From NCBI RefSeq assembly GCF_039555755.1, contig NZ_CP154631.1, positions 1,860,001-1,924,000 of the forward strand: a DNA stretch of 64,000 bases, written 5' to 3'. Below the pieces are notes generated by a model. It saw only the letters and a program-made list of their open reading frames with translations, was not told the DNA's origin and searched no databases. Of this stretch, positions 33,117 through 43,326 are shown one piece after another. The DNA comes from Pseudomonas sediminis (GTDB lineage: Bacteria > Pseudomonadota > Gammaproteobacteria > Pseudomonadales > Pseudomonadaceae). Position 1 is the first letter of the stretch, and each line of letters starts with the position of its first letter. A program made the translations under genes and the position numbers.

Positions 33117-34139
33117 ATGAACCAGACCATGAAAGCCGCAGTCGTCCACGCCTTTGGCGAACCCCTGCGTATCGAGGAGGTGAAGACGCCGCTGCCCGGG
33201 CCTGGGCAGATTTTGGTCAAGATCGAAGCCTCGGGCGTCTGCCACACCGACCTGCATGCGGCCGAAGGTGACTGGCCGGTGAAACCGAGCCTGCCGTTCA
33301 TTCCCGGTCACGAAGGGGTTGGCTACGTGGCGGCGGTCGGTAGCGGCGTCACGCGGGTCAAGGAGGGCGACCGCGTCGGCGTGCCCTGGCTGTACACCGC
33401 CTGCGGCTGCTGCGAACACTGCCTGACCGGCTGGGAAACCCTGTGCGAGAGCCAGCAGAACACCGGTTATTCGATCAACGGTGGCTATGCCGAATACGTG
33501 CTGGCTGACCCCAATTACGTCGGCATCCTGCCGAAGAATGTCGACTTCCTCGAGATCGCGCCGATCCTCTGCGCGGGGGTGACGGTGTACAAGGGCCTCA
33601 AGGAAACCAAGGCACGCCCCGGACAGTGGGTAGCGATCTCCGGTATTGGCGGCCTGGGTCACGTGGCTGTGCAGTACGCGCGCGCCATGGGCTTGCACGT
33701 GGTCGCGGTGGACGTCGACGATGCCAAGCTGGAGCTGGCGCGCAAGCTCGGCGCCAGCCTGACCATCAACGCGCGCAAGGAAAACCCGGCCGAGGTGGTG
33801 CAGCGCGATATCGGCGGCGCTCACGGCGTGCTGGTCACTGCAGTGTCCAACGCCGCCTTTGGCCAGGCCATCGGCATGGCGCGCCGGCACGGTACGGTGG
33901 CGCTGGTCGGCCTGCCGCCGGGCGACTTCCCCACGCCGATCTTCGACGTGGTGCTCAAGGCCATCACCATCACCGGTTCCATCGTCGGCACCCGTGCCGA
34001 CCTGCAGGAGGCGCTGGACTTCGCCGGTGAAGGCTTGGTCAAGTCCACGGTGCACAGCGACAGTCTCGACAACATCAACGGCATCTTCGATCAGATGCGC
34101 GGCGGGCAGATCGGGGGGCGCGTCGTGCTGCAGTTCTAA
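33117..34139 (+). CDS. adhP: zinc-dependent alcohol dehydrogenase AdhP
   Basis: The 340-residue medium-chain enzyme oxidises ethanol and other short alcohols with NAD. The catalytic zinc Cys and His are in [12 protein letters not shown] and PGHEGVG; the structural zinc has CGCCEHC-TGWETLC; the cofactor loop is [23 protein letters not shown] (33101-33110) sets the ATG at 33117. Proximity to purE matches the adhA (PA5427) locus of P. aeruginosa from memory. A weak hairpin follows at 34144-34172. Confidence 0.94.
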   Translation: MNQTMKAAVVHAFGEPLRIEEVKTPLPGPGQILVKIEASGVCHTDLHAAEGDWPVKPSLPFIPGHEGVGYVAAVGSGVTRVKEGDRVGVPWLYTACGCCEHCLTGWETLCESQQNTGYSINGGYAEYVLADPNYVGILPKNVDFLEIAPILCAGVTVYKGLKETKARPGQWVAISGIGGLGHVAVQYARAMGLHVVAVDVDDAKLELARKLGASLTINARKENPAEVVQRDIGGAHGVLVTAVSNAAFGQAIGMARRHGTVALVGLPPGDFPTPIFDVVLKAITITGSIVGTRADLQEALDFAGEGLVKSTVHSDSLDNINGIFDQMRGGQIGGRVVLQF

Positions 34140-34143
34140 GACA

Positions 34144-34172
34144 GGGAAATCGCCACGGATAGGCAATTTTCC
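34144..34172 (+). terminator. possible terminator after adhP
   Basis: GGGAAATCGCC and GGCAATTTTCC form an 11-bp stem including G-T pairs, with a 7-nt loop, but without a strong T-run. Confidence 0.4.
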
Positions 34173-34259
34173 TACAGAACGGACGCGGAAGAGCGCACAG
34201 ATCGCCGCCAGACGGCTGGCTATACTGTGCGCCCTTCATCCGTACAAGGACGTGTCGTC

Positions 34260-35054
34260 ATGAAACAGTACGTTTCGCTCGTTGCTCTCTCCCTGCTCTC
34301 TCTTCAAGCCGCTGCGCTGGATCTGGCCAAGCATCCGCAGGTCTTCGATGCCGGCCAGGGCGTCAGCCTGGCGCTGGCCCCTTCTGCCGACGGCAAGCAG
34401 GCGCTGGTGCAGGTCCGCGGCATCAACCACCCGCTCGACGAAGTGGTGTTCCTCACCGACGTTCGCGAGCTGGGCAACGAGCAGCGCGACTACGGCATCC
34501 GTCTCGATGGTCGTGACTACAACCTGTTGAACAAGCGGCGCGCCTGGAGCGGCGAGAGCTACCAGCTCAACCTGCCGAACACTCAGGGCTTCGAACTCAG
34601 CTACAACGAGGACAAGACTAAGGCGCTGAAGCCGAAGGATCTCCTGGCACTCTATGTGAAGCAGGAAAAGGATGGCCTGCAGGCGCGCCTGGCTGCCTTC
34701 GACCGCAAGCAGCGTGTTGCCGATTACAGTGCGCGCCTGCAACAAATGGACGGCGAAGCCACCAAGGCCTGCGGTACCTCGCTGACGACCAAGGTCGACT
34801 GGAGCGCGATCAGCGATGAGCAACTGATTGGCCTCAGCGTGCCGAGCTTCTGCGGCGAGGTGGTCAATCAGATGGCCTATCTGTGCGGCCGTGATGACCG
34901 CTACAAGGCCGAAGCCAAGACCCTCAAGGGCGTCGATTGCCGCTTTGGCGAGGCGATGAAACTACACGAGAAGGACGGTCAGCTGCAGTTCACCACCCAT
35001 TCGGATGAAGCCAACCAGGGCGACTTCATCAACGCCATCCTGCGTAACCGTTGA
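34260..35054 (+). CDS. periplasmic conserved hypothetical protein
   Basis: The 264-residue protein has a signal peptide (MKQYVSLVALSLLSLQAAA) followed by a mostly charged domain with four Cys (KACGTSL, PSFCGEV, AYLCGRDD, GVDCRFG) that could form two disulfides. TATACT at 34221-34226 is a likely -10. I do not recognise a domain. It is monocistronic. Confidence 0.65.
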   Translation: MKQYVSLVALSLLSLQAAALDLAKHPQVFDAGQGVSLALAPSADGKQALVQVRGINHPLDEVVFLTDVRELGNEQRDYGIRLDGRDYNLLNKRRAWSGESYQLNLPNTQGFELSYNEDKTKALKPKDLLALYVKQEKDGLQARLAAFDRKQRVADYSARLQQMDGEATKACGTSLTTKVDWSAISDEQLIGLSVPSFCGEVVNQMAYLCGRDDRYKAEAKTLKGVDCRFGEAMKLHEKDGQLQFTTHSDEANQGDFINAILRNR

Positions 35055-35134
35055 TCGTATCGGGCGGGCGTTGACCCGCCCCTCGCGGCATATTTCTTGC
35101 GTTCTATTCTCAGTCTTCCCCCACGGAACGCATC

Positions 35135-36127
35135 ATGCTGCACGCCTCGCTGACCACCCTGCACGTGGTTTCCCTGATCCTGCAACGCTTCGCCGACCAG
35201 CCCGAGTTGCGCCCGCAATTGCTGGCCGGGAGCGGTATTGGTGCGGCTGATCTGGACAATGCCGACGCGCGCATCACCCGGGTGCAGGAGTTGCAGGTGT
35301 GTGCCAATGCCCTGGCCCTGCGTGCCGACATGGGGCTGGAGTTGGGGCGCAGCCTGCATGTTTCCTCCTATGGGCTGCTCGGTTACGCCGCGCTCTCGGC
35401 TGCCACCTTTGGTGACGCCTGGCGCCTGCTGTTGCAGTACCCGGCGCTGCTCGGCACCTATTTTCGCCTCGATATGCAGGTGGAAGGCGAGGTGGCCTGG
35501 ATCTGCGCCAGCGGCTATCGCGATGCCGAGGCGCTGGAAGTGTTCAACGTGGAGATGTGCCTGGCTTCGCTGAAACTGATCGGCGATGAGCTGCTGCGCC
35601 AGCCGCTGCCGCTGGAGGGAGCAGAGTTCACCTATGCCCAGCCGCGCTATATGAAGCGCTATGCAAAGAGTTTTCCCTGCCCGTTGCGCTTCGCGGCGCA
35701 GCGTAATGCCTTCGCCTTTCCCGCTGCGTTGCTGGAACGCAGCCTGCCGCTGGCCGACAGCGTTACCCACGGCGACATGGTGGAGCGCTGCCGGCGGCTG
35801 AACGCGGAGTTCAGCAGCCGCCAGGCCTGGCTGGAGCGGGTGCGCCAGTTGCTCGCCGCGCAACTGGCCGAGCCGCCGGGGCTGGAGAATCTGGCGCAGC
35901 AGATGCACTGCTCGCCACGTACCTTGCGTCGCCACCTGCAGGAACTGGGTACCAGCTATCAGGGCCTGCTCGACGAGTTGCGCTTCGAGCGTGCCAAAGC
36001 GCTGCTCAATGAGGAGCAATGGCCTGTGTACCGCATCGCCGAAGTGCTCGGCTTCAGCGAGACCGCCAGCTTCCGGCATGCTTTCCAACGTTGGAGCGGC
36101 GTGCCGCCAAGTCGCTTTCGCGCCTGA
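35135..36127 (+). CDS. AraC-family transcriptional regulator with arabinose-binding-like N-domain
   Basis: The 330-residue protein has an N-terminal PF12625-type domain (LRADMGLELGRSLHVSSYG, LLGYAALSAATFGDAWRLL) and a C-terminal AraC helix-turn-helix pair (LENLAQQMHCSPRTLRRHLQ, then VYRIAEVLGFSETASFRHAF and RWSGVPPSRFR). Its target is unknown; members regulate alcohol, fatty-acid or virulence genes. The nearest catabolic gene is adhP, 1 kb upstream. Confidence 0.88.
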   Translation: MLHASLTTLHVVSLILQRFADQPELRPQLLAGSGIGAADLDNADARITRVQELQVCANALALRADMGLELGRSLHVSSYGLLGYAALSAATFGDAWRLLLQYPALLGTYFRLDMQVEGEVAWICASGYRDAEALEVFNVEMCLASLKLIGDELLRQPLPLEGAEFTYAQPRYMKRYAKSFPCPLRFAAQRNAFAFPAALLERSLPLADSVTHGDMVERCRRLNAEFSSRQAWLERVRQLLAAQLAEPPGLENLAQQMHCSPRTLRRHLQELGTSYQGLLDELRFERAKALLNEEQWPVYRIAEVLGFSETASFRHAFQRWSGVPPSRFRA

Positions 36128-36141
36128 GACGAGCGATGGCA

Positions 36142-36193
36142 TTCGCGGCTGAAGCCGCTCCTACACACTCCGTAGGAGCGGCTTCAGCCGCGA
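36142..36193. repeat. REPIN (paired inverted REP elements)
   Basis: A REP unit (36142-36165) and its inverted copy (36172-36193) are separated by 6 bp, between the convergent AraC gene and the LtaS-like gene. The core equals that at 12098 and 43194. Confidence 0.85.
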
Positions 36194-36231
36194 TAAAAGC
36201 TCGCCACTAAAGCGCCTCCCACAGGGGTAAC

Positions 36232-38268
36232 TCATTCCTCGGCCTGCACGTTGCGATACATCTGCAAACGTGCGGCTTCATGCAAACCACGGCTCAGCCC
36301 CAGCAGGCGCTGGAACTCCTCGGGATGCTGCTCAGCCACGTTATCGCGCGGCGTCGGCGAGCGCAGGTCGTGCAGAGTCGGCGAGCTGCCGTCGTGTTGC
36401 ATCTGCACGAGGAAATCACGGGTCACCGCGCCGATCACCGGGAAGCTGCCTTCCTGCAGCACCAGCGGTACCACGCGCTCGCCTTCCGGCGCCGGCAGTT
36501 GCAGGTCACGACCGAGACCGCCGTTGTCGAAGGGCACGCCGACCAGCCCGGCCACGGTCGGCAGCAGGTCGGCCAGGCCCACGGCTTCGTCGAACTCGCG
36601 CGGCGCCAACCATTTCGGTGCATGAATCAGCAGCGGCACGTTGTTGCTCTCCAGCCCCAGTTGCTCGAAGGCTGGCGCCATGTGCGGGATCTGGCTGATG
36701 CGGGTGTTGTGGTCGCCGAAGAAGACGAAAATGGTGTCGTCGTAGAAGCCCTGCTCCTTGGCCAGTTCCATCAGGCGGCCGATGTTGAAGTCCAGCAGGC
36801 GCACGGCGTTGTACTGCTCGACGCTGCGCGAACCGGCCTGCTGCACCTCCTCCAGCGGCAGGTCGAGCGCCTCGAAGCCGTCGTTGTCCTTGGGGATGGT
36901 GAAGGGCCGGTGGTTGCCGGAGGTTTGCAGGTAGGCGAAGAACGGCTTGTCCTTGGGCAGTGCGCCGAGAATCTGCGAACTCTCCTTGAAGAAATCCAGG
37001 TCGGAGACACCCCACACGTCCACCTGTGGCGACTGCCAGTGGCGTTCCTCATAGAGCTGCACACCGTCGATGCTTTGGCGGATCAGCGCATTGATGTTGG
37101 CCCAGCCGGCGTTGCCGCCGATCATGTAGAACTTCTCGTAGCCTGGCAGGGCGTTGATCAGCGTGCGTTGACGGGCGATCAGCGGGTTGCGCGTCGCTGT
37201 CTCCTGGCGTGATACATCGGGGATGCCGGTGATACTCGCCCACACCGTCTTGGCGGTGCCGGTGACCGGCACGTAGAAGTGTCGGAAGAACCAGCTTTGC
37301 CGGGCCAGGCGATCCAGGTTCGGCGTCGGGTTAAGTGGGTTGCCGTAGGCACCCACGGCGCTGGTGCCGAGGGATTCGAGCATGACGAAGACCACGTTGG
37401 GCTGGCGCTCGGCCTGAATGCGATGCGCCTGCAGCGGCTGGTGACGGAAGAAGTTCAGCCCCTGCGCATCACGCTCGCTGACGCCCAGGTAATCGGCCAC
37501 CACTTCGTAGTGCTCGCGTGTGGCGACCTCGTCGAAGGCGGCGGGTTCGAGCTTGAGGGTGTCGAGGAGAAACAGTACCGGGTTAAGGCCGAGCGCGCCG
37601 ATCTGGCTGTTGCCGCTGTAGAAGGCATCGCTCCAGCGCAGCGGCACCGGGTTCTCCAGATTCAGCGCGCTGGCGCGGCCGAGCAGGCCGAAGAACACCA
37701 GTACGCTTACCACTGCCGCACCGCCAAGGGCCGGCAGCACGCCGACCTTGTCGCTGGCAGGGCGATCCAGGGTGGCACGCTCCAGGCGCAGCAGCGCCCA
37801 GGCCCACAGTGCCACACCGGCCAGCCAGGCCAAGGTTATCCACAGCGCCGGATAGGTCTGCCAGAGCATGCCGGCGGAAATCTGCGCATCGCCGGCAAAG
37901 CGCAGCACCGTGGCATTGAGGCGCACGCCCAGGTAGGCGTAGTGGCCGAAATCGATGATGTACAGCAGGCCCAGCGCCGCCACGGCCAGCAGTAGATAGC
38001 CGCGCAGCAACCAGCGTATGGCGCGAAAGCGCGCCAGGCGCAGCTTCGGTAGCGCCAGCAGGAGGCCAACCGGCAGCATCAACAGCAGGGCCAGACGCAG
38101 GTCGAAGCGCAGGCCGATGCCGAGGGTCGGCAGCACGTCCGGCTCGCTGATGCTCTCAACAGCGGAAAAGCCCAGCAGGAAAAGCCCGCGCAAGCTGGCG
38201 AATAGCACGAACAGCAGCGCCGTGAGGCCCGCCAGGTAATGCAGGCGGCGGGATTTCAGCCAGCTCAT
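36232..38268 (-). CDS. LTA-synthase-like alkaline phosphatase superfamily membrane enzyme (sulfatase fold)
   Basis: The 678-residue protein has about five N-terminal transmembrane segments (about residues 10-197) and a periplasmic sulfatase-fold domain. By position, E298 (VMLES), T341 (TAKT) and D519-H520 (FFGDHN) match the metal and nucleophile residues of LtaS, which transfers glycerol phosphate from lipids. Gram-negative relatives add phosphoglycerol or phosphoethanolamine to envelope glycans. It ends a tight operon; its ATG at 38268 overlaps the upstream stop by 4 bp. Acceptor and donor are unknown. Confidence 0.82.
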   Translation of the reverse strand: MSWLKSRRLHYLAGLTALLFVLFASLRGLFLLGFSAVESISEPDVLPTLGIGLRFDLRLALLLMLPVGLLLALPKLRLARFRAIRWLLRGYLLLAVAALGLLYIIDFGHYAYLGVRLNATVLRFAGDAQISAGMLWQTYPALWITLAWLAGVALWAWALLRLERATLDRPASDKVGVLPALGGAAVVSVLVFFGLLGRASALNLENPVPLRWSDAFYSGNSQIGALGLNPVLFLLDTLKLEPAAFDEVATREHYEVVADYLGVSERDAQGLNFFRHQPLQAHRIQAERQPNVVFVMLESLGTSAVGAYGNPLNPTPNLDRLARQSWFFRHFYVPVTGTAKTVWASITGIPDVSRQETATRNPLIARQRTLINALPGYEKFYMIGGNAGWANINALIRQSIDGVQLYEERHWQSPQVDVWGVSDLDFFKESSQILGALPKDKPFFAYLQTSGNHRPFTIPKDNDGFEALDLPLEEVQQAGSRSVEQYNAVRLLDFNIGRLMELAKEQGFYDDTIFVFFGDHNTRISQIPHMAPAFEQLGLESNNVPLLIHAPKWLAPREFDEAVGLADLLPTVAGLVGVPFDNGGLGRDLQLPAPEGERVVPLVLQEGSFPVIGAVTRDFLVQMQHDGSSPTLHDLRSPTPRDNVAEQHPEEFQRLLGLSRGLHEAARLQMYRNVQAEE

Positions 38269-38864
38269 GCGAGGTTCCTTGTTCGAGTCGAGAGTCGAAT
38301 CAGCAGCCAGCGTCCGCCTGCCAGAAGCAGCGCGCCGAGGCTGTAGAGGGCCAGGTAGGGGTCGATCAGGTAGTCCCAGTAATTTTCCGATGCGCCCAGG
38401 CGCAGGGTGAAGGTCAGGGTCGCCAGTACCAGCGCCAGGGCGCCGAGCCAGCTGCGCTGGACGATCAGCACCACGCACAGCAGGCCCAGCACCATTAGCA
38501 TCGGCCGCGGTTCGAAGCCGAGCTGGTAGGGGTCGGCATAACTCAGGCCCAGCGCCGCCGGGTAGAGCAGCACGGCCAGGCCGGCGAACAGCGCCAGGCT
38601 GGCCAGCCGATCACGCGAGCTGGCAGGCGCCAGGCCAAAGCGGCTCAGGGTCGCCCAGCCCAGCAGCACCAGGCTGGCCACCGACAGGTCGCCGCTATAG
38701 GTGCGCAACTGCAGCGCCAGGCTGATGCCCTGCACCGGCACCAGGCTGAGCAGCAGGCAGCCCGCCAGCAGAATGCCGCGTTGGGTTTTATTGCGCGTCA
38801 GTCTCGTGAGGATCAGAAAAACCACCAGGGCGAAGGCCAGGTGTGGCAGCCAGAAGTCAGTCAT
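38265..38864 (-). CDS. polytopic membrane protein of unknown function
   Basis: The 199-residue protein has about seven hydrophobic segments, beginning MTDFWLPHLAFALVVFLILT. No domain recognised. ATG at 38864 overlaps the end of the sialidase-like gene by 8 bp and its stop overlaps the LtaS-like start by 4 bp, so all three are coupled. Its position suggests a role in supplying or flipping a glycan or lipid substrate; that is speculation. Confidence 0.7.
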   Translation of the reverse strand: MTDFWLPHLAFALVVFLILTRLTRNKTQRGILLAGCLLLSLVPVQGISLALQLRTYSGDLSVASLVLLGWATLSRFGLAPASSRDRLASLALFAGLAVLLYPAALGLSYADPYQLGFEPRPMLMVLGLLCVVLIVQRSWLGALALVLATLTFTLRLGASENYWDYLIDPYLALYSLGALLLAGGRWLLIRLSTRTRNLA

Positions 38865-40137
38865 GCGGGCGGCGCTCCGACAGCCAGGCCTCGTTGAAGG
38901 CCAGGTGCTTGATGAACATGTCGTTCCATGAATAGACGAGGTGGTAGTTACCCTCACGGTCGCGGGTGAAGTAGGGGTACTCGTAGTCGAAGGTGCAGCC
39001 TTCGGCGCTGCACATGCGTGCCGTTACCTGTTCGAGAAAGCGCGCCTGCAGCTCGGGTCTGCCGTCGCTGGCGCGGTATTTCTCGCTGACCACGGCGGGA
39101 AATTCGTCGCGCGGAATCGGTTCGCCCCAGGGGTTGGGCGTCTCGTCCAGCTCACCCAGGGTGCGCCAGTTGCCCAGCTTGGCGTCGGTGGCATAGAGGG
39201 TCAGGCGGAAACGGCCGTCCTCCAGGTCATTCATCGCCACCAGCAGGCTGCCGTCGGGGCGACCGACCGCCGCCAGGGACGAGTTGGGGTTGCTCGGCTC
39301 CACCGGCTCTGGCCGGCTCCAGCTACGCCCGGCGTCTCCGCTGTAGCTGGCCAGCACGCGGTGATGTTCCTCACCGGCATAGCGCAGCAGGGCCACGGCA
39401 CGGCGCTCGTCCAGCGCCACGACGGTCGGTTGCAGGGAATAGCGGCCCTTGCCGATGCGGTACTTGCCCAGCACTTCGCCATTCGAGCTCAGGTGCAGGT
39501 ACTCGGGAAACTTGCCGAGGAACTCGTGGTACACCGGCAGGCCGATGCTGCCGTCGGTATGGAACACCGGCGCGCCGCGCACCAGGGTGCTGATATTCAG
39601 AAACGGGCTGGTGACCAGCTGGCGGGGCGCCGACCAGGTTTCGCCGAGGTCATCGGAGACCATGGCGTTGACCGCGCTACCAGCCCAGCCGCCGAGCGAC
39701 ACCGAGACGTAGAACAGCCACAGACGATTGTCCGGTGCCAGGCTGATCACCGGGTTGCCCAGCTTGCGGATGTGCTTGCCGACCGCGCGTTGTGTGGCTT
39801 CACGGCTGGCCAGCACGCGTTCGGCGCTCCACTGGCCGCTGGCGGCATCGAAGCGCGCGGCGCGGATCTGCACATCGGCGGCGCCTTCACGGGTGCCGGC
39901 GAACCAGGCCGCCATCAGGTCGCCGCCGGGCAGGCCGGTGATGGAGGCGGAGTGGACGAAATCCTCCGCGTCGGAGGAGGCGAAGTGCGCGGCCAGGGCC
40001 GGTGTCGCGTCGGCCGCGGGTGGCGCTGGCTGGCTGGCGAAGGGGGCCAGCGCATGGGGCGCGGCGCTGAGCCAGGCGCAGGCGAACACCGTGGCTGCGC
40101 CCAGCAGCAGGACGCAGGTCTTGAAGGTCGAGGTCAT
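38857..40137 (-). CDS. sialidase-family (BNR/Asp-box) secreted or anchored protein
   Basis: The 426-residue protein has an N-terminal hydrophobic signal or anchor and a six-bladed propeller typical of BNR_2 sialidases. Two Asp boxes are clear: SDDLGETW (161-168) and SGDAGRSW (266-273). Arg-containing segments such as AWFAGTREG and VRGAPVF could supply the carboxylate-binding Arg triad. Whether it cleaves a sialic-like (nonulosonic) sugar or another substrate is unknown. It is in an operon with an LtaS-like enzyme, so an envelope glycan substrate is plausible. Confidence 0.75.
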   Translation of the reverse strand: MTSTFKTCVLLLGAATVFACAWLSAAPHALAPFASQPAPPAADATPALAAHFASSDAEDFVHSASITGLPGGDLMAAWFAGTREGAADVQIRAARFDAASGQWSAERVLASREATQRAVGKHIRKLGNPVISLAPDNRLWLFYVSVSLGGWAGSAVNAMVSDDLGETWSAPRQLVTSPFLNISTLVRGAPVFHTDGSIGLPVYHEFLGKFPEYLHLSSNGEVLGKYRIGKGRYSLQPTVVALDERRAVALLRYAGEEHHRVLASYSGDAGRSWSRPEPVEPSNPNSSLAAVGRPDGSLLVAMNDLEDGRFRLTLYATDAKLGNWRTLGELDETPNPWGEPIPRDEFPAVVSEKYRASDGRPELQARFLEQVTARMCSAEGCTFDYEYPYFTRDREGNYHLVYSWNDMFIKHLAFNEAWLSERRPHD

Positions 40138-40147
40138 GGTTGCGGGT

Positions 40148-40450
40148 TCAGGGATGTCGTGGCGATGCCAGATGTGAGCTGGCGACTTCTTCTACCGGGT
40201 GGGCGTCGACCGGGTCGTAGTAGACCTCCAGCTTGCGGCCGTCACGGTCGAAGCCATAGATCTCGTAGCAATTGCCGGGGGTGATGCGGAACTTGGTGAT
40301 CTGCACTCCCTGGCGCTTCATCTGCTCGCGGAACTGCGACTCCGGCATCCAGGCGCTGCGGTCGGGGCGGGCACAATCGGTGTCGGCCAGCAGAGGCGTG
40401 GCGCCGAGCAGCAGCAGACCGCCCAGGGCGGTGCGGGCTAAAAGGGGCAT
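40148..40450 (-). CDS. PepSY-like small periplasmic protein (second copy)
   Basis: The 100-residue protein has a signal peptide (MPLLARTALGGLLLLGATPLLA) and a PepSY-like domain: EQMKRQGVQITKFRITPGNC, then YEIYGFDRDGRKLEVYYDP. It is paralogous to the gene 55 bp upstream and lies 10 bp before the sialidase-like gene. PepSY proteins often modulate or sense envelope enzymes or signal kinases. Confidence 0.8.
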   Translation of the reverse strand: MPLLARTALGGLLLLGATPLLADTDCARPDRSAWMPESQFREQMKRQGVQITKFRITPGNCYEIYGFDRDGRKLEVYYDPVDAHPVEEVASSHLASPRHP

Positions 40451-40505
40451 GGCGGGGCTCTCGTCACGAGGCGCTGGCCGCCAGGGCCGGCGCCGGGGGC
40501 TGCGA

Positions 40506-40775
40506 TCAGTCTTCGATCTCGGTCTTCACGGCCTTGCCGCTGACCGGGTCGTGGTAGATCTCGACCTTGCGGCCTTCCTTGTCGAAGCCGTAGATCTCGT
40601 AGCAGTTGCCTTCGGTGACCTTGAACTTGTTGATCTTGTAGCCATCGGCCACCAGCTTGGCCTGGAACTGGTCGGGGTCTTGCCAGGTGGAGCGTTCGGC
40701 TGTGGTGCATTCGGTCTTGGCAAAGGCCGGCGCGGCGCAGGTCAGCAGGGCGGAAACGAGCAGTAGACGACGCAT
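40506..40775 (-). CDS. PepSY-like small periplasmic protein (first copy)
   Basis: The 89-residue protein has a signal peptide (MRRLLLVSALLTCAAPAFA) and the domain KLVADGYKINKFKVTEGNC followed by YEIYGFDKEGRKVEIYHDP. It is the first gene of the envelope operon; start ATG at 40775 follows AGGAGCCTCACC. A PmrA-box-like sequence lies 47 bp upstream. Related small PepSY proteins commonly neighbour PmrAB/QseBC-type two-component systems. Confidence 0.85.
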   Translation of the reverse strand: MRRLLLVSALLTCAAPAFAKTECTTAERSTWQDPDQFQAKLVADGYKINKFKVTEGNCYEIYGFDKEGRKVEIYHDPVSGKAVKTEIED

Positions 40776-40822
40776 GGTGAGGCTCCTGATGGGGTTCGGA
40801 GCCGTCACCTTCGGCGTCTTGG

Positions 40823-40839
40823 CTTAACGAAAACTTAAG
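40823..40839 (-). promoter_or_regulatory. PmrA/QseB-type direct repeat upstream of the envelope operon
   Basis: On the minus strand CTTAAG-TTTTC-GTTAAG fits the PmrA box YTTAAK-N5-YTTAAK with one mismatch. It is correctly placed, 47 bp upstream of the first PepSY ATG, to be bound by an OmpR-family regulator. No such regulator gene is in the window. Confidence 0.55.
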
Positions 40840-40987
40840 GCTCACACCTCGTTACATCTTGCCGGCGAGCATCCGGGTGGCAGCGCAATTTGGCCATTTC
40901 GATCCCCTTTTGGCCGTTGCCAGCGTTCTCGACGCTGGCCGAGCAGGCGAACAATGCAGGCACAACAACGAGCCTGGAGCGCTTTGC

Positions 40988-42016
<1,029 letters not shown>

Positions 42017-42068
42017 TCAGCAATCAGAAATCTGCCAAACAAGAGCAATATTTCAGGGGTGAGAAACG

Positions 42069-43163
42069 ATGAAAGCCATCAAACAGATGCTCGGCGTCGC
42101 CCTGTGCGGCGCCACCCTGCTCAGCGGCGCAGTGCAGGCCAAGGAGCTGCGCGTATACAACTGGGCCGACTACATCCTCCCGGAGGTGCCCAAGGATTTT
42201 CAGAAGGAGTCCGGCATCCAGATCACCTGGGACACCTTCGAGACCAACGAGGCGCTGGAGGCCAAGCTGCTCACCGGCAACTCCGGCTATGACCTGGTGA
42301 TTCCGTCCAACCAGTTCCTCGAAACCCAGATCAAGGCCGGCGTGTTCGCCCCGTTGGACAAGTCGAAGATCCCAAACTGGAAGAACCTCGATCCAGTGCT
42401 GCTTGGCCTGCTGGAGAAGAATGATCCGGGCAACCAGTACGGCGTGCCCTACATGTACGGCACCGTGCTGATCGGCTACAACCCGGACAAGGTCAAGGCC
42501 GCGCTCGGTGAGGACGCGCCGGTCAACAGCTGGGATCTAGTGTTCAAACCTGAGTACATGGAGAAGCTGAAATCCTGCGGCGTGGCCATGCTCGACTCGC
42601 CGACCGAGATCATCCCCATCGCTCTGCATTACCTGGGCCTGGACCCCAACAGCACCAACCCGGCTGACTATGACAAGGTCACCGAGCTACTGCTGAAAGT
42701 GCGTCCGTACGTGGCTTACTTCCACTCGGCCAAGTACATGACCGACATCGCCAACGGCGACATCTGCGTGGCCATCGGTTATTCGGGGAGCTTCTACCAG
42801 TTCGCCAACCGCGCCAAGGAGGCCGGCAACGGCGTGAAGATCAACTGGCGTCTGCCGAAAGAAGGCGCGCCGATCTGGTTCGACACCTGGGCCATCCCCA
42901 AAAGCGCCAGGAATTCGGATGAAGCCCACGCCTTCATCAACCACTTGCTCGAACCCAAGGTGATTGCGCCGATCAGCGATTTTCTCGGCTACCCCAACCC
43001 CAACGTACCGGGCATGGAACTGGTGGGCGCTGAAATCGCCGACGACCACGACCTGACGCCGACCCCGGAGCTGCAGAAGTCACTGTACGTGGTGCAGCCG
43101 CTGCCGCAGAAGATCGAGCGCGTGCGTACGCGGGCGTGGACGTCGATCAAGTCGGGCAAGTGA
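42069..43163 (+). CDS. periplasmic polyamine-binding protein (PotF/SpuD family)
   Basis: The 364-residue protein has a signal peptide (about 1-24, ending VQA) and the PotD/PotF signature ELRVYNWADYILPEVPKDF, then YDLVIPSNQFLETQIKAGVF. It probably captures putrescine, spermidine or acetylated forms. GGGGTGAGAAACG precedes the ATG. No permease or ATPase gene follows, so it must use a transporter encoded elsewhere. Pairing with the amidohydrolase (52 bp gap) suggests acetylpolyamine use. Confidence 0.88.
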   Translation: MKAIKQMLGVALCGATLLSGAVQAKELRVYNWADYILPEVPKDFQKESGIQITWDTFETNEALEAKLLTGNSGYDLVIPSNQFLETQIKAGVFAPLDKSKIPNWKNLDPVLLGLLEKNDPGNQYGVPYMYGTVLIGYNPDKVKAALGEDAPVNSWDLVFKPEYMEKLKSCGVAMLDSPTEIIPIALHYLGLDPNSTNPADYDKVTELLLKVRPYVAYFHSAKYMTDIANGDICVAIGYSGSFYQFANRAKEAGNGVKINWRLPKEGAPIWFDTWAIPKSARNSDEAHAFINHLLEPKVIAPISDFLGYPNPNVPGMELVGAEIADDHDLTPTPELQKSLYVVQPLPQKIERVRTRAWTSIKSGK

Positions 43164-43193
43164 GCCTCAGCGGTTTGGCTCGAGCATAAAATC

Positions 43194-43254
43194 TCGCGGC
43201 TGAAGCCGCTCCTACGGGGTATGTGATGCTCTGTAGGAGCGGCTTCAGCCGCGA
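43194..43254. repeat. REPIN (paired inverted REP elements)
   Basis: REP units at 43194-43215 and, inverted, at 43233-43254, separated by 17 bp, in the gap after the polyamine-binding protein gene. Confidence 0.85.
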
Positions 43255-43265
43255 ATGCCTTACCC

Positions 43266-43318
43266 GTAGGGTGCGCCGAATGCACCGCGCGAATATCGGT
43301 GCGCACAGCGCACCCTAC
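43266..43318. repeat. palindromic repeat GTAGGGTGCGC ... GCGCACCCTAC
   Basis: Perfect 11-bp arms (43266-43276 and 43308-43318) enclose an inner dyad GCACCG-N-CGGTGC. It ends 9 bp before the LysR stop. Similar GTAGGGTG-type ends occur at 61761-61926. Confidence 0.65.
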
Positions 43319-43326
43319 CCGTTCAC

